From NCBI RefSeq assembly GCF_026008495.1, contig NZ_BQUN01000004.1, positions 16,635 to 80,634 of the forward strand: 64,000 nucleotides of DNA, written 5' to 3'. Shown here one piece after another: positions 17,071 through 26,114 of this stretch. A program made the position numbers and the translations under genes. Each line of letters begins with the position of its first letter. Position 1 is the first letter of the stretch. Below the pieces are notes generated by a model. It worked only from the letters and a program-made list of their open reading frames with translations. It had not been told where the DNA came from and made no database searches. The stretch is from Streptomyces sp. A012304 (GTDB lineage Bacteria > Actinomycetota > Actinomycetes > Streptomycetales > Streptomycetaceae).

Positions 17071-17843
17071 CCTATCGGAGATTCGGGGCGACGCCAACCG
17101 TGGTGGCCACACCCGTCGTTCTCGGGCATCAGCCGCCACCCCTCGGGGGTGAAGGTGAAGGTGTCGTCCAGAGGGCCGTCCTCCCCGCAGCGCACCGCGA
17201 GCAGCACGGGTTCCGCGCGCTTCGGCGGCCATTCCCCCTCCGGTTCGGCGCCGTTGTGGAGGTGGAACCAGACCGCCGGCTGCGCCGGGTCGGCCCCGAA
17301 GTAGCCGAGCGTCTTGCCGTAGAGAGGGTTGGTGCCGCCCAGCGTCAGGGCGGGCTCGCCGAACTCCGTGGTCACGTCCGACCAGGTGCGGTCCTCACCC
17401 GCCCAGGCCCGGGCCCGGTCACGCACCCGCGCGCAGGCGTCGGCGTCCAGGACACGGTCAGGCACCAGCCAGCCGCGCCCGCGCGCGAACTCCGCGTACA
17501 CCGACGCCAGAGCGTCCTCCTGGACGCGGTGGCCGGGCGACATGTCCCGGAAGACTCCCCTCACGCCCGTGGCCCGGCCGGCGCGCTCCAGCCAGGTCCG
17601 CCACTGCCGTTCCCATGCCTCGGTGCCCTGCTCGACGAACGACAGATGCCGCAGGGCCGCCCACAGGGCCGGCTCGCCCCCGTACATGCCGAGCCGCCTC
17701 AGCATGCTGTTCACCTGCTCGACGAGGAAGGCACGGATCGCTTCGGACGAGGCGAGGGAGTCCGAGGAGACCTGGGACTCCGAGGAGACCTGGGAGTGCG
17801 ACGAGGCCACAGGGTCCGGCGAGGCCGGAGCGGAGGAAGACAT
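17067..17843 (-). CDS. Hypothetical protein with Ser-rich N-terminal repeats
   Basis: A 258-residue protein I do not recognise. The first 35 residues are Ser-rich and include a duplicated SQVSSE/SQVSSD motif encoded by a 17-bp direct DNA repeat around 17758-17802. The rest is globular, with WERQWRTWLERAGRATG, DMSPGHRVQEDALASVYAEFARGRGW and a Trp/His-rich end (AVWFHLHNGAEPEGEWPP). It has no membrane segment. It begins 23 nt after the TetR stop and is probably cotranscribed with it. The 3' end contains the iron box of the next gene. Confidence 0.7.
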   Translation of the reverse strand: MSSSAPASPDPVASSHSQVSSESQVSSDSLASSEAIRAFLVEQVNSMLRRLGMYGGEPALWAALRHLSFVEQGTEAWERQWRTWLERAGRATGVRGVFRDMSPGHRVQEDALASVYAEFARGRGWLVPDRVLDADACARVRDRARAWAGEDRTWSDVTTEFGEPALTLGGTNPLYGKTLGYFGADPAQPAVWFHLHNGAEPEGEWPPKRAEPVLLAVRCGEDGPLDDTFTFTPEGWRLMPENDGCGHHGWRRPESPIG

Positions 17844-17866
17844 GCTCGATTCTCCCCCACCGCGGA

Positions 17867-18481
17867 TCACCCCGTGGGCGAAACGACCCCCAGCAGCGCC
17901 CGCGCGCACAGATCGCGCACCTGGTCCCGGGACAGCTCCGAGCCGCGCAGCCACTCCAGGCAGACCGCCGTCGTGAACGCCAGCCAGCCGCGCACCGCGA
18001 GGCGTACGTCGGGGCGTCGCTCGAAGAGCGGGCCGAACTCGGGGTCCGCGGCGAGGGCCGCCAGGATCTGGCCCTCCTGCGCCGCCAGGGCCCGCTGGTA
18101 GACGCGGCGCACGGCCTGGTCGCCGGCCGCGTCGGCGCGGTGGAAGGCGCGGTAGCCGTGGGCGTGCTCGTGCACGTACTCCAGGAAGGTGTCCAGGCCG
18201 GCGGTGAGCTGTTCGCGCACGGGGACACCGGGCACGGCCGCCGTCATGCGCAGCATCCGCTCGCTCTCGCGCTCGACGACCGCCGCGAAGAAGTCCCGCT
18301 TGGTCGGGAAGTAGTGGTACAGCAGCCCCCGCGAGACCCCGGCGATCTCCGCGACCTGCTCGATCCACACGTCGTCGTACGGGCGCTCCGAGAACAGCCG
18401 GGCGCCGACCGACAGCAGCTGTTCCCTGCGTTCCCCGGTGCTGAGGCGGCGCCGAGTGCGCCCGCCCTGGTTCGCGGCCAT
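17867..18481 (-). CDS. TetR-family regulator beside CYP102
   Basis: A 204-residue TetR protein. The helix-turn-helix is in residues about 15-62 (LLSVGARLFSERPYDDVWIEQVAEIAGVSRGLLYHYF by segment, ending FPTKRDFF). The C-terminal ligand domain has the TetR_C pattern of fatty-acid or lipophilic-ligand regulators. It diverges from the CYP102-type P450 over a 105-bp gap containing a 9-bp inverted repeat. In Bacillus the TetR protein Bm3R1 controls P450-BM3 in the same arrangement, so it likely represses the P450 gene (inference). Confidence 0.9.
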   Translation of the reverse strand: MAANQGGRTRRRLSTGERREQLLSVGARLFSERPYDDVWIEQVAEIAGVSRGLLYHYFPTKRDFFAAVVERESERMLRMTAAVPGVPVREQLTAGLDTFLEYVHEHAHGYRAFHRADAAGDQAVRRVYQRALAAQEGQILAALAADPEFGPLFERRPDVRLAVRGWLAFTTAVCLEWLRGSELSRDQVRDLCARALLGVVSPTG

Positions 18482-18502
18482 GCCCGCACTTTACTTGACG
18501 TC

Positions 18503-18541
18503 GGTTCAACAGCGGGCCCAGACTGAGCGCGTTGTTGAACC
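18503..18541. promoter_or_regulatory. Candidate TetR operator for the P450/TetR pair
   Basis: Perfect 9-bp arms GGTTCAACA (18503-18511) and TGTTGAACC (18533-18541) are separated by 21 nt in the divergent intergenic region. The spacing places the arms about three helical turns apart, compatible with two dimers or flanking half-sites. Confidence 0.65.
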
Positions 18542-18586
18542 CGCGTACAACATGCTCGACCGGCCGCAGTCAAGGGAGATGGCGTC

Positions 18587-20095
18587 ATGGCGGAGACGAC
18601 GACCGGGGCGACCTCGGCGGCGGCGGCGGTGCCGAAGGGCTTCCGCGGGGCCGAGCTGGGCTGGCCCGAACTGCACCGGATCCCGCATCCGCCGTACCGA
18701 CTGCCGCTCCTCGGGGACGTGCTGGGCGTGAGCCGGAGCACGCCCGTGCAGGACTCGCTGCGGCACGCCCGGCGGCTCGGGCCGATCTTCCGGCGCCGCG
18801 CGTTCGGCCGGGAGTTCGTGTTCGTGTGGGGCGCGCGGCTCGTCGCCGACCTGGCGGACGAGACGCGGTTCGCCAAGCATGTGGGGCTGGGCATCGCCAA
18901 TCTGCGGCCGGTCGCCGGGGACGGGCTGTTCACGGCGTACAACCACGAGCCGAACTGGCAGTTGGCGCACGATGTGCTGGCGCCCGGGTTCAGCCGGGAG
19001 GCGATGGAGGCCTACCACCCGATGATGCTGGACGTCGCCGAGCGGCTCACCGGCCACTGGGACCGCGCGATGGCCGACGGACGGGCCGTGGACGTGCCCG
19101 GCGACATGACGAAGCTGACGCTGGAGACCATCGCGCGCACCGGCTTCGGCCACGACTTCGGGTCCTTCGAGCGCTCCCGGCCGCATCCCTTCGTGACGGC
19201 GATGGTGGGCACGCTCAGCCACGCGCAGCGGCTGAACACCGTGCCGTCGCCCCGGCTGCTGCCGCGGGCGGCGCGGCGCAACGCGGCCGACATCGCCTAC
19301 CTCAACCGCACGGTCGACGACCTGGTCCGGGCCCGCCGTGCCGGCGCGGGCGGTCAGGGCGACCTGCTCGACCGGATGCTGGACACCGCCCATCCGAGCA
19401 CCGGGGAACGCCTCTCGGCGCAGAACGTGCGCCGCCAGGTCATCACCTTCCTGGTCGCCGGACACGAGACCACCTCGGGCGCGCTCTCCTTCGCCCTGCA
19501 CTACCTCGCCCGCCGCCCGGACGTCGCGGCCCGCGCCCGCGCCGAGGTGGACCAGGTGTGGGGGCGAACGGCGGTGCCCGGCTACGACCAGGTGGCCCGG
19601 CTCCGGTACGTGCGTCGGGTGCTGGACGAGTCGCTGCGGCTGTGGCCGACGGCGCCCGCGTTCGCCCGGGAGGCCCGCGAGGACACCGTGCTGGCCGGGG
19701 AGCACCCGATGCGGCGGGGCGCGTGGACGCTGGTGCTGACGCCGATGCTGCACCGCGACCCGCAGGTGTGGGGCGCCGACGCCGAACGCTTCGACCCGGA
19801 CCGCTTCGAGGCCGGCGCGGTCCGTGCCCGGGCGCCGCACACCTTCAAGCCGTTCGGGACCGGCGCGCGGGCCTGCATCGGACGGCAGTTCGCGCTGCAC
19901 GAGGCCACCCTCGTCCTGGGCCTGCTGCTGCGCCGCTACGAACTGCGCCCCGACCCCGCCTACCGGCTACGGGTCGCCGAGCGGCTGACCCTCATGCCGG
20001 AGGGCCTGCGCCTGCACCTGGACCGACGCGCCACCGCCACCGCCGAACCCACCGGCTCAGCCCTGCCCCGCCCAGTGCGCGGGACGGACGACTGA
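18587..20095 (+). CDS. Cytochrome P450, CYP102-type heme domain without fused reductase
   Basis: A 502-residue P450. Its N-terminus ([16 protein letters not shown]), [20 protein letters not shown] and [12 protein letters not shown] align by eye with the P450-BM3 heme domain. The I-helix AGHETTSG starts at residue 291, ExxR is E348-R351, and the heme ligand is C430 in [13 protein letters not shown]. The protein ends about 70 residues after the Cys with no flavodoxin or reductase domain, so it needs an external redox partner. Streptomyces CYP102B1 is known as such a stand-alone fatty-acid hydroxylase. AAGGGAGATGG precedes the ATG. Its 3' end overlaps the convergent pentapeptide gene by 39 bp. 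Confidence 0.92.
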   Translation: MAETTTGATSAAAAVPKGFRGAELGWPELHRIPHPPYRLPLLGDVLGVSRSTPVQDSLRHARRLGPIFRRRAFGREFVFVWGARLVADLADETRFAKHVGLGIANLRPVAGDGLFTAYNHEPNWQLAHDVLAPGFSREAMEAYHPMMLDVAERLTGHWDRAMADGRAVDVPGDMTKLTLETIARTGFGHDFGSFERSRPHPFVTAMVGTLSHAQRLNTVPSPRLLPRAARRNAADIAYLNRTVDDLVRARRAGAGGQGDLLDRMLDTAHPSTGERLSAQNVRRQVITFLVAGHETTSGALSFALHYLARRPDVAARARAEVDQVWGRTAVPGYDQVARLRYVRRVLDESLRLWPTAPAFAREAREDTVLAGEHPMRRGAWTLVLTPMLHRDPQVWGADAERFDPDRFEAGAVRARAPHTFKPFGTGARACIGRQFALHEATLVLGLLLRRYELRPDPAYRLRVAERLTLMPEGLRLHLDRRATATAEPTGSALPRPVRGTDD

Positions 20096-20887
20096 CCCGG
20101 GCAGTCGGGTGCCGGCGGTCCCCCGGGCCGCGGCGAGTTGGGGCTGGGTCAGGAAGAAGGCGTCTGTCAGGTCCGCGTCGGTGAGGTCGGCGTCGCGCAG
20201 GTCGGCGCCGATGAGGTCCGCGCCGCGCAGATCGGCGCCGGTGAGGTCGGCCGCGATCAGGTAGGCGCCCCGCAGGTTCGCCCCGCGCAGGTTCGCCCCC
20301 TTGAGGCGGGCGCCCATCAGGTCCGCGCCCCGGCGTTCCTTCTTGCGTCCGGGTATACCGGCCCGCACCAGCTCGCTGGTCCTCAGCAGCAGGACGTTGA
20401 CCTCCTGCCGGTGGGCGGGCACGTCCAGCGCGACGAGTTCCCCGGGGCCCAGCCGGGTGAGCGCCTCGGTCCGCTCCAGCGCGCGGCGCAGCTCTCCGTG
20501 GACGGGGCGGGCGGCGGGCAGGGTGAGCGCCTCGGTGAGGTACCACAGCAGCTCGTGGAGCTGGCGGACGACCGGGAAGACCTCGGCCATACGCCGGCTG
20601 TGTTCGGGTCCACCGGTGCGCCGGTCCCGGCCGCCGAAGGTGACCTGGGAGACCTTCTGGCCCGCGCCGAAGCAGTCGTAGACGGTGCAGCCGGTGAAGC
20701 CCTTCTCGCGCAGCCGGGTGTGGATGCCGCAGCGGTGGTCCTCGCGCAGGTTGGGGCACGGCGTGCCGGCCGGCTTGTCGAGCGCGAAGTCCGCCGACCG
20801 GGCGAACGGCAGGGCCACGCAGCACAGCCCGAAGCAGTTCTCGCAGTCGCCGCGCAGGCCGTCCCGGTCCACCTTCTGTTCTCGCAT
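20057..20887 (-). CDS. Pentapeptide-repeat protein with N-terminal Cys cluster
   Basis: A 276-residue protein. The first 75 residues hold about ten Cys, including [11 protein letters not shown] and [15 protein letters not shown], suggesting a bound metal or Fe-S cluster (YkgJ-like pattern). A helical middle follows, then about eleven pentapeptide repeats ([18 protein letters not shown] onward, roughly residues 190-250), which form a right-handed beta helix. Function is unknown. The ATG at 20887 has AAGGTGGA at good spacing; an in-frame GTG at 20896 is possible. Confidence 0.85.
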   Translation of the reverse strand: MREQKVDRDGLRGDCENCFGLCCVALPFARSADFALDKPAGTPCPNLREDHRCGIHTRLREKGFTGCTVYDCFGAGQKVSQVTFGGRDRRTGGPEHSRRMAEVFPVVRQLHELLWYLTEALTLPAARPVHGELRRALERTEALTRLGPGELVALDVPAHRQEVNVLLLRTSELVRAGIPGRKKERRGADLMGARLKGANLRGANLRGAYLIAADLTGADLRGADLIGADLRDADLTDADLTDAFFLTQPQLAAARGTAGTRLPGSVVRPAHWAGQG

Positions 20888-21069
20888 TCCGTCCACCTTA
20901 CTGACCTGCGGTCACGGCGCGGACATCCCAGTGGTCCCCGTCCGGGAGAAAAACTCACCGCTGAGTTTCCGCTCCTGTGGGGGTCCTCTCATCCAACGGA
21001 AAACAACGTCGGCTATCACGGAGTCAGGAGCCGGCAGCGGCCACGAGCCGACGGACCGAGGAGTGCCAC

Positions 21070-21270
21070 ATGTGCAGTCACCAGCCCCCGTGCCCGACCA
21101 CGGAAAGCGCCGACGGTCACACGGCCGTCGTCGTCACGGCCCACCCCGAACAGGGGTGGAGCCTGCTGTGCGACGGGACCGTCGTCTTCGACGACACCGG
21201 TGAACTCCTGCCGGACGGACGGGTGGTGGACCCCCACCGGGCCCCAGGCCCACCCGCCGTCGCCGTCTGA
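21070..21270 (+). CDS. DUF5999 family small protein
   Basis: A 66-residue protein beginning MCSHQPPCP and containing AHPEQGWSLLCDGTVVFDDTGELLPDGR, the conserved core of a small Streptomyces-restricted family (DUF5999) of unknown function. Three Cys (two in the N-terminal CSHQPPC) may bind metal. GAGGAG sits 6-8 nt before the ATG. The 182 bp upstream probably carry its promoter, but no consensus stands out. Confidence 0.85.
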   Translation: MCSHQPPCPTTESADGHTAVVVTAHPEQGWSLLCDGTVVFDDTGELLPDGRVVDPHRAPGPPAVAV

Positions 21271-21331
21271 TCCACGTCGTCCGATCCGCGCTGTCTCGTC
21301 CGCGCGGGCCCGGTCGGGCCGTCCGGTGTCC

Positions 21332-22075
21332 CTAGCGGCCGAACAGTTCGAACGCCACGGCGGGCCGGCCGCCGAACCGCTCCCCCACCGACCGGGCCGC
21401 CCCGGTCAGGAAGCTGCGCGCGTAGGCCTCGGGTTCCTCGTCGGTCAACGCCTCGATGTACGCGCGGTGTTCCAGCAGCGAGGCCACCGCGCGCTCCAGG
21501 CCGGCCGTCGCGTCCACGGCGTGGGTGGGGGTGGCCGATCCGGCGACGGCGACCCACCGCACCCCGTTCCAGGGTTCGAGCCCCTGCTCGGCGAGTTCCG
21601 GGAAGATCCAGCGGTTGCCGGCGTCCCCGGCCGCGTCCAGCGTGGCGCGGCCGACGGCCACGTGGTCGGGCGTGTTCCAGGCGACGCCGTCCCAGGTGTC
21701 GCGGTGGTTGAGGGTGATGACGAGTTCGGGGCGGTGACGGCGGATCGCGGCGGCGATGTCCCGGCGCAGGGCGGTGCCGTACTCGATCACGCCGTCCCGG
21801 TGGTCGAGGAACTCCACGGTGGAGACGCCGACGACGGCGGCGCTCGCCCGCTGTTCGCGCTCGCGCAGCGGTCCGCACTCGGCGGGCGGGATCGTGTCGA
21901 TGCCCGCCTCGCCGCGGGTCGCCAGCACATAGGCGATCTCCCGGCCGGCGTCGGTCCAGGCGGCGACGGCCGCGGAACAGCCGTACTCCAGGTCATCGGG
22001 ATGGGCGACGACGGCGAGGGCGCGCCGCCAGTCCTCCGGCATGGGGGTGAGCTGAGGAAGCGTCGGCTCGGTCAT
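21332..22075 (-). CDS. PIG-L family deacetylase
   Basis: A 247-residue zinc-dependent N-acetyl-sugar deacetylase-like protein. The signature AHPDD is at residues 24-28, followed by a second metal site in TPDHVAVGRA. The family includes MshB and Mca of mycothiol metabolism and GlcNAc-PI de-N-acetylases; this member is shorter and more general, so its substrate is open. It is codirectional with the peptidase-like hydrolase, 37 nt upstream. Confidence 0.88.
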   Translation of the reverse strand: MTEPTLPQLTPMPEDWRRALAVVAHPDDLEYGCSAAVAAWTDAGREIAYVLATRGEAGIDTIPPAECGPLREREQRASAAVVGVSTVEFLDHRDGVIEYGTALRRDIAAAIRRHRPELVITLNHRDTWDGVAWNTPDHVAVGRATLDAAGDAGNRWIFPELAEQGLEPWNGVRWVAVAGSATPTHAVDATAGLERAVASLLEHRAYIEALTDEEPEAYARSFLTGAARSVGERFGGRPAVAFELFGR

Positions 22076-22112
22076 GCCCGCAGACTAGTCGTCGCCCCTC
22101 CCCCGCACCGGC

Positions 22113-23414
22113 TCAGGCCTCGTCTCGGGTCAGCGCCAGCAGCCGGTCCAGGACCCGGGGCCCGGCGGCGCGCAGCCCGTCGTGTTCGTACTCGTCGGTG
22201 ACCCAGGTGCGCAGGCCGCGGACGGCGCGGGCGGTGCGCAGGGAGTGGGCGGTGTCGACGTACAGGTCGTCGTGGTAGATCGCCGCCGCGACCGGGACCT
22301 CGTTGGCGGCGAGGCGGGCGGGGTCGTACAGGGGCGTCCAGTCGGTGCGGGCGGCCAGCAGGTGGGCGGTCTCGCGCAGCGGGCGCAGTGCCGGGTCGCA
22401 GTCGAACGTCCAGGGGTGGACGGTCTCGCCGGTCAGCGGCAGCGGTCCGTCGCCGGTGAGCGCTCTGGCCGCGTCGAACGAGGGGAACTCGGCGCGCACC
22501 CGCTCGGCCGACCAGGCGGTGGGCCGGGCGTCCTGGGCGTAGATCGCCTCGTGGACGAGGGCGTACAGGGGGTGTCCGGCGTACGAGAGGTGGCCCTGGA
22601 TCTGCTCCTGGAAGGCGTCGGAGAGCGCCGGGCCGCGCGGGGTGGGGACGAAGGCGTCCTCCAGGAGGTGGTGCAGCCGGTGGCTGCCCTCGCTGCCGCC
22701 GAGGAGGATGCCGAGGCTCTGGAAGGCCTCCACGGTCAGGCGGTAGCCGTTCGGCAGGGTCACCTCGTGCTGGAGCAGGTGGTCGGCGATCCGGCGGGCG
22801 CGTTCGACGTCCTGGGGGTAACGGGCGTAGTGCGCGGCGGTCTTGCGTTCCATGCGCGGGTAGGCGGCGCGGTAGACGTCGTCGGCGTGGGCGTCCAGGG
22901 AGGGCAGGCCGCCGGTGATCACGGCGGCGGCCAGGCCCTCGGGGGCCAGGGAGAGGTAGGTGACCGTGCAGAAGCCGCCGAAGCTCTGGCCGAGGACGGT
23001 CCAGGGGGCGCCGCCGGTGACCTGGCGGCGCGCCAGCTCGCAGTCGCGGACGATGGAGTCGGCGCGGAAGCGGGTGAGGTGGTCGGCCTGCTCGGCGGGG
23101 CCGCCGCGCAGCGGGAGTGTCTGCCGGTTGTCGGGTGTGGAGTGGCCGGTGCCGCGCTGGTCGAGCAGCAGCACCCGGTACTCCTTCAGGGCGCGGCCCA
23201 GCCAGGCCTGCCGGCCGACGAACCGGTTGGCGCCGAAACCGGGGCCACCCTGGAGGTAGAGCAGCCACGGCAGGTCCTGGCCGGCCTTGTCGCTCGCGAC
23301 GACCTCACGGGCGTACAGCTCGATCGTCTCCCCGGACGGGTCGGCGTGGTCGAGGGGCACGGTGAAGCGGCGGTCGGTGAGGACGACGCCGGGCTGGCGG
23401 TAGCTGAGGGACAA
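22113..23414 (-). CDS. Alpha/beta hydrolase, proline iminopeptidase-like
   Basis: A 433-residue serine peptidase-type hydrolase. It shows the oxyanion region LLYLQGGPGFGANR, the LLLDQRGTGHS motif of prolyl aminopeptidases, the nucleophile elbow GQSFGG and a C-terminal YHDDLYVDTAHS region carrying the likely Asp and His. It is longer than the E. coli-type enzyme and similar to actinobacterial prolyl aminopeptidases. TTG is the apparent start (23412-23414), with GGGAG upstream. It lies after the rhamnose LacI gene but has no obvious pathway link. Confidence 0.85.
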   Translation of the reverse strand: MSLSYRQPGVVLTDRRFTVPLDHADPSGETIELYAREVVASDKAGQDLPWLLYLQGGPGFGANRFVGRQAWLGRALKEYRVLLLDQRGTGHSTPDNRQTLPLRGGPAEQADHLTRFRADSIVRDCELARRQVTGGAPWTVLGQSFGGFCTVTYLSLAPEGLAAAVITGGLPSLDAHADDVYRAAYPRMERKTAAHYARYPQDVERARRIADHLLQHEVTLPNGYRLTVEAFQSLGILLGGSEGSHRLHHLLEDAFVPTPRGPALSDAFQEQIQGHLSYAGHPLYALVHEAIYAQDARPTAWSAERVRAEFPSFDAARALTGDGPLPLTGETVHPWTFDCDPALRPLRETAHLLAARTDWTPLYDPARLAANEVPVAAAIYHDDLYVDTAHSLRTARAVRGLRTWVTDEYEHDGLRAAGPRVLDRLLALTRDEA

Positions 23415-23518
23415 CGGGGCTCCCGGGGGCGGTCGGTGCGCGGGCCGCGTCCCAGTTCAGCACAGGTCGGGCAGCCGGCCGCGGAGCCCGAGCGTGACGG
23501 ACGCCGCCGAAGGCGGGA

Positions 23519-24538
23519 TCAGCGCGCCGACAGGCTGGAGCGCCGCACCACCAGCTCCGGCTGGAGCACCACCCTGCGGTGTTCGTGCCGGCCCGCGTTC
23601 TCCTCCGTCTCCTCCAGCAGCAGTTCGGCGGCGAGGGCCCCCATGGTCACGGCGGGCTGGCGCACCGAGGTGAGGGGGACGGCCGCGGCGGCGGCGAACT
23701 CGATGTCGTCGTAGCCGACGATCGCGAGGTCGTCGGGGACGGTGACGCCGGCCGCGTACATGGCCTGAAGGACGCCGAGGGCGAGCAGGTCGTTGGCGCA
23801 GAACACGGCGGTGGGGCGGTCGGCGAGGCCGAGCAGGCGGGCACCGGCGTCCCGGCCGGCGGCCACGTCGAGCCGCTCGGTGGGCAGCTCGCGCAGCGCG
23901 TCGGGGCCGAGGCCCGCCTCCGCGAGGGCGTTCAGGGCGCCGGTGCGGCGGTCGCGGACCTGGGTGAAGCCGGGCGGGCCGCTGACATAGGCGATCGAGC
24001 GGTGTCCGGCGTCGACCAGATGGCGTACGGCGAGGGCGCCGCCGGCCACGTCGTCGACGGAGACGGAGCACTCGCTGGTGCCCTCGGCGACCCGGTCGAC
24101 CAGCACGAAGGGGATGCCGTGCCGGCGGAAGGAGTCGATGTTGCGGCCGGTCGCGTCGGCCGGGGTGAGCAGCACGCCGCGCACCCGCTGCTCGGCGAAG
24201 AGGGCGAGGTACTCGGCCTCCTCACCGACGCTCTCGGCGCTGTTGCAGACCATCACGCCGAGCCCGGCGTCACGGGCCGCCCGCTCGGCGCCCCGGGCGA
24301 CGTCCACGAAGAAGGGGTTGCCCATGTCGAGGACGAGCAGCCCCATGATCCGGCTGCGGCCCGCGCGCAGTTGGCGTGCCGACTCGCTGCGGACGTAACC
24401 GAGCCGGTCTATGGCGGACAGCACGCGGGCCCGGGTCTCCGTGGCGACGGTGTCCGGGCGGTTGATGACGTTGGACACCGTGCCGACGGAGACTCCGGCG
24501 GCACGGGCGACGTCCTTGATACCCACCGACTGGGCCAT
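23519..24538 (-). CDS. rhaR: LacI-family regulator of the rhamnose locus
   Basis: A 339-residue LacI/GalR regulator. The N-terminal helix-turn-helix and hinge (IKDVARAAGVSVGTVSNVIN; hinge ESARQLRAG) precede a periplasmic-binding-protein-like ligand domain with LLVLDMGNPFF and VGYDDIEFAAAAAVPLTSV. It is the last gene of the leftward rhamnose run, 79 nt after the BNR enzyme. In actinobacteria rhamnose genes are commonly controlled by LacI-type RhaR. The palindromes in the divergent promoter (31171-31348) are its likely targets (inference). Confidence 0.85.
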   Translation of the reverse strand: MAQSVGIKDVARAAGVSVGTVSNVINRPDTVATETRARVLSAIDRLGYVRSESARQLRAGRSRIMGLLVLDMGNPFFVDVARGAERAARDAGLGVMVCNSAESVGEEAEYLALFAEQRVRGVLLTPADATGRNIDSFRRHGIPFVLVDRVAEGTSECSVSVDDVAGGALAVRHLVDAGHRSIAYVSGPPGFTQVRDRRTGALNALAEAGLGPDALRELPTERLDVAAGRDAGARLLGLADRPTAVFCANDLLALGVLQAMYAAGVTVPDDLAIVGYDDIEFAAAAAVPLTSVRQPAVTMGALAAELLLEETEENAGRHEHRRVVLQPELVVRRSSLSAR

Positions 24539-24617
24539 CAGGCGAGGACCTCCAGGTGAACGAGGGGCGGCGGGCGAGGCCTTCACATTACCGTCATCCC
24601 GCCGCACTCCAGACCGG

Positions 24618-26042
24618 TCAGGCGGGCAGCCGGAAGTCGACGACGTGGAGCGCCGAGGGGGTCGTCCCGGTCGACTTCTCCTGGTACATGACGGACAGGA
24701 CGTTGTCCTGCGCGACACGTGTCTCGTCGATGACGACCTCGCCGAAGGCGTTGAGGCCGCTGCCGTCGAAGAGCAGCTTCCAGTCGGTGTGGCCGGAGGC
24801 CTTCGACGCGCCGGCGATCCGGCCGAAGGGGAAGATCGCGTAGGCGTTGTCGTACTTGTCCAGGATCAGCTTGGTGCGCTGGCTGGAGCTCAGCGGGACG
24901 GGGATCTCCGTCTTCTGCCAGGCGCCCGAGGCGTTCTTGCGGACGTGGAAGGCGCGCCCGTTGGCGGTGCGGTCGGCGACGTAGCTCGTCGTGCACTGGC
25001 CGAAGCGGCCGGGGACATAGCTGATGATGGCGTGCGGGAGGCCGGTGGAGTCGGTGAACTGGCTCTCCTGGTTCATCAGGGAGTGGTCCGGGTTGAGCGG
25101 GTCCACCACCAGGCCGGCGTCGGTCACGGAGACCCGGTCGGAGCCGCCGGTGGTGCCGACGACGGTGCCGGCGTTGTTGCGCCAGGTGCGGCCGCGGTCG
25201 TCGGAGTAGACGTAGCCGGTGTCGTGGTTGGTGATGCCGCCGCCGGAGCACATCACGGCGCCGTTCTGCTCGCGCCAGGTGAAGAAGGAGTGCAGCCGGC
25301 CGTTCCTGTCGTAGTCGATGCCGTGCAGGTACATGTTGCGGGCCGTGCTGGAGCCGTGCTCGCTGCTGTAGGTGCCGGTGGAGCTGGTCCACTCGCCGAG
25401 GTTGGTCCAGGAGGTGCCGTTGTACTCGGCGAGGGCGTTGCGGCCGTTGCCGGAGATGCCGACCCGGTAGCTGAGCTGGAGCTTGCCGTCGGGCGTCGAG
25501 ATGAACTGCGGGTAGGTGAACTGCGAGGTGAGGGCGAGTCCGTCGAGCGTCGACTGGGGTGCGCCGAAGCGGCTCGTGGTCCAGCTCAGGCCGGCCGGGT
25601 CGTCCATGAGCCCGGCGACCGACTTGACGTAGGTGAAGCCGTCGCTGTGGGAGTCCATGTTGAGGTGGAGACGGCCGTCGATCTTGGAGACGCCCATGGA
25701 GATGACGTTGTGGGAGTCGTTGTACCGCAGGGTGTGGCCGACCTTGACGGTGGACCAGGTGGTGCCGCCGAGGACGCGGCGGCCGACGACGGCGTTGCGG
25801 TCGGCGGTGTACCAGACGGCGTACTGGTAGCCCTTGTAGGTCAGCAGGCCGTTCTTCTGGAACGAGTTGTTGTTGACCAGGCCGTCGTAGGAGACGAAGA
25901 AGATCGCCTGGCTGTCGAGCGTCGTGGTGCCGGTCCGGGTGACGGACGGGCCGGGGTCGGCGGCGCGGGCGGTGCCGGACGCGAGGGCGGGGGAAACCAG
26001 GGCACTGGTGAGGGCGGCGCCCAGCAGGGTACGTCGTTTCAT
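24618..26042 (-). CDS. Secreted BNR-type beta-propeller, probable rhamnoside-acting enzyme
   Basis: A 474-residue exported protein. A signal peptide (MKRRTLLGAALTSALVSPA, cleavage near TARAA) is followed by a BNR_4-like propeller with repeated Y/W-rich blades (YAVWYTADRNAVVGRRVLGG, TYPQFISTPDGKLQLSYRVG, GYVYSDDRGRTWRNNAG). Such propellers occur in ulvan lyases and in the L-rhamnose-alpha-1,4-D-glucuronate lyase family (PL24/25/27 types). Placement inside the rhamnose uptake operon suggests it releases rhamnose from polysaccharides such as gum arabic-like or ulvan-like glycans. The exact family needs a profile search. Confidence 0.7.
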   Translation of the reverse strand: MKRRTLLGAALTSALVSPALASGTARAADPGPSVTRTGTTTLDSQAIFFVSYDGLVNNNSFQKNGLLTYKGYQYAVWYTADRNAVVGRRVLGGTTWSTVKVGHTLRYNDSHNVISMGVSKIDGRLHLNMDSHSDGFTYVKSVAGLMDDPAGLSWTTSRFGAPQSTLDGLALTSQFTYPQFISTPDGKLQLSYRVGISGNGRNALAEYNGTSWTNLGEWTSSTGTYSSEHGSSTARNMYLHGIDYDRNGRLHSFFTWREQNGAVMCSGGGITNHDTGYVYSDDRGRTWRNNAGTVVGTTGGSDRVSVTDAGLVVDPLNPDHSLMNQESQFTDSTGLPHAIISYVPGRFGQCTTSYVADRTANGRAFHVRKNASGAWQKTEIPVPLSSSQRTKLILDKYDNAYAIFPFGRIAGASKASGHTDWKLLFDGSGLNAFGEVVIDETRVAQDNVLSVMYQEKSTGTTPSALHVVDFRLPA

Positions 26043-26114
26043 CTCGGGGGACTCCGTTGTCGGAACGAGGTGAGGGAGGGGGACGGGCGTGGGGGTGGGG
26101 GTGACGCATGGGGG

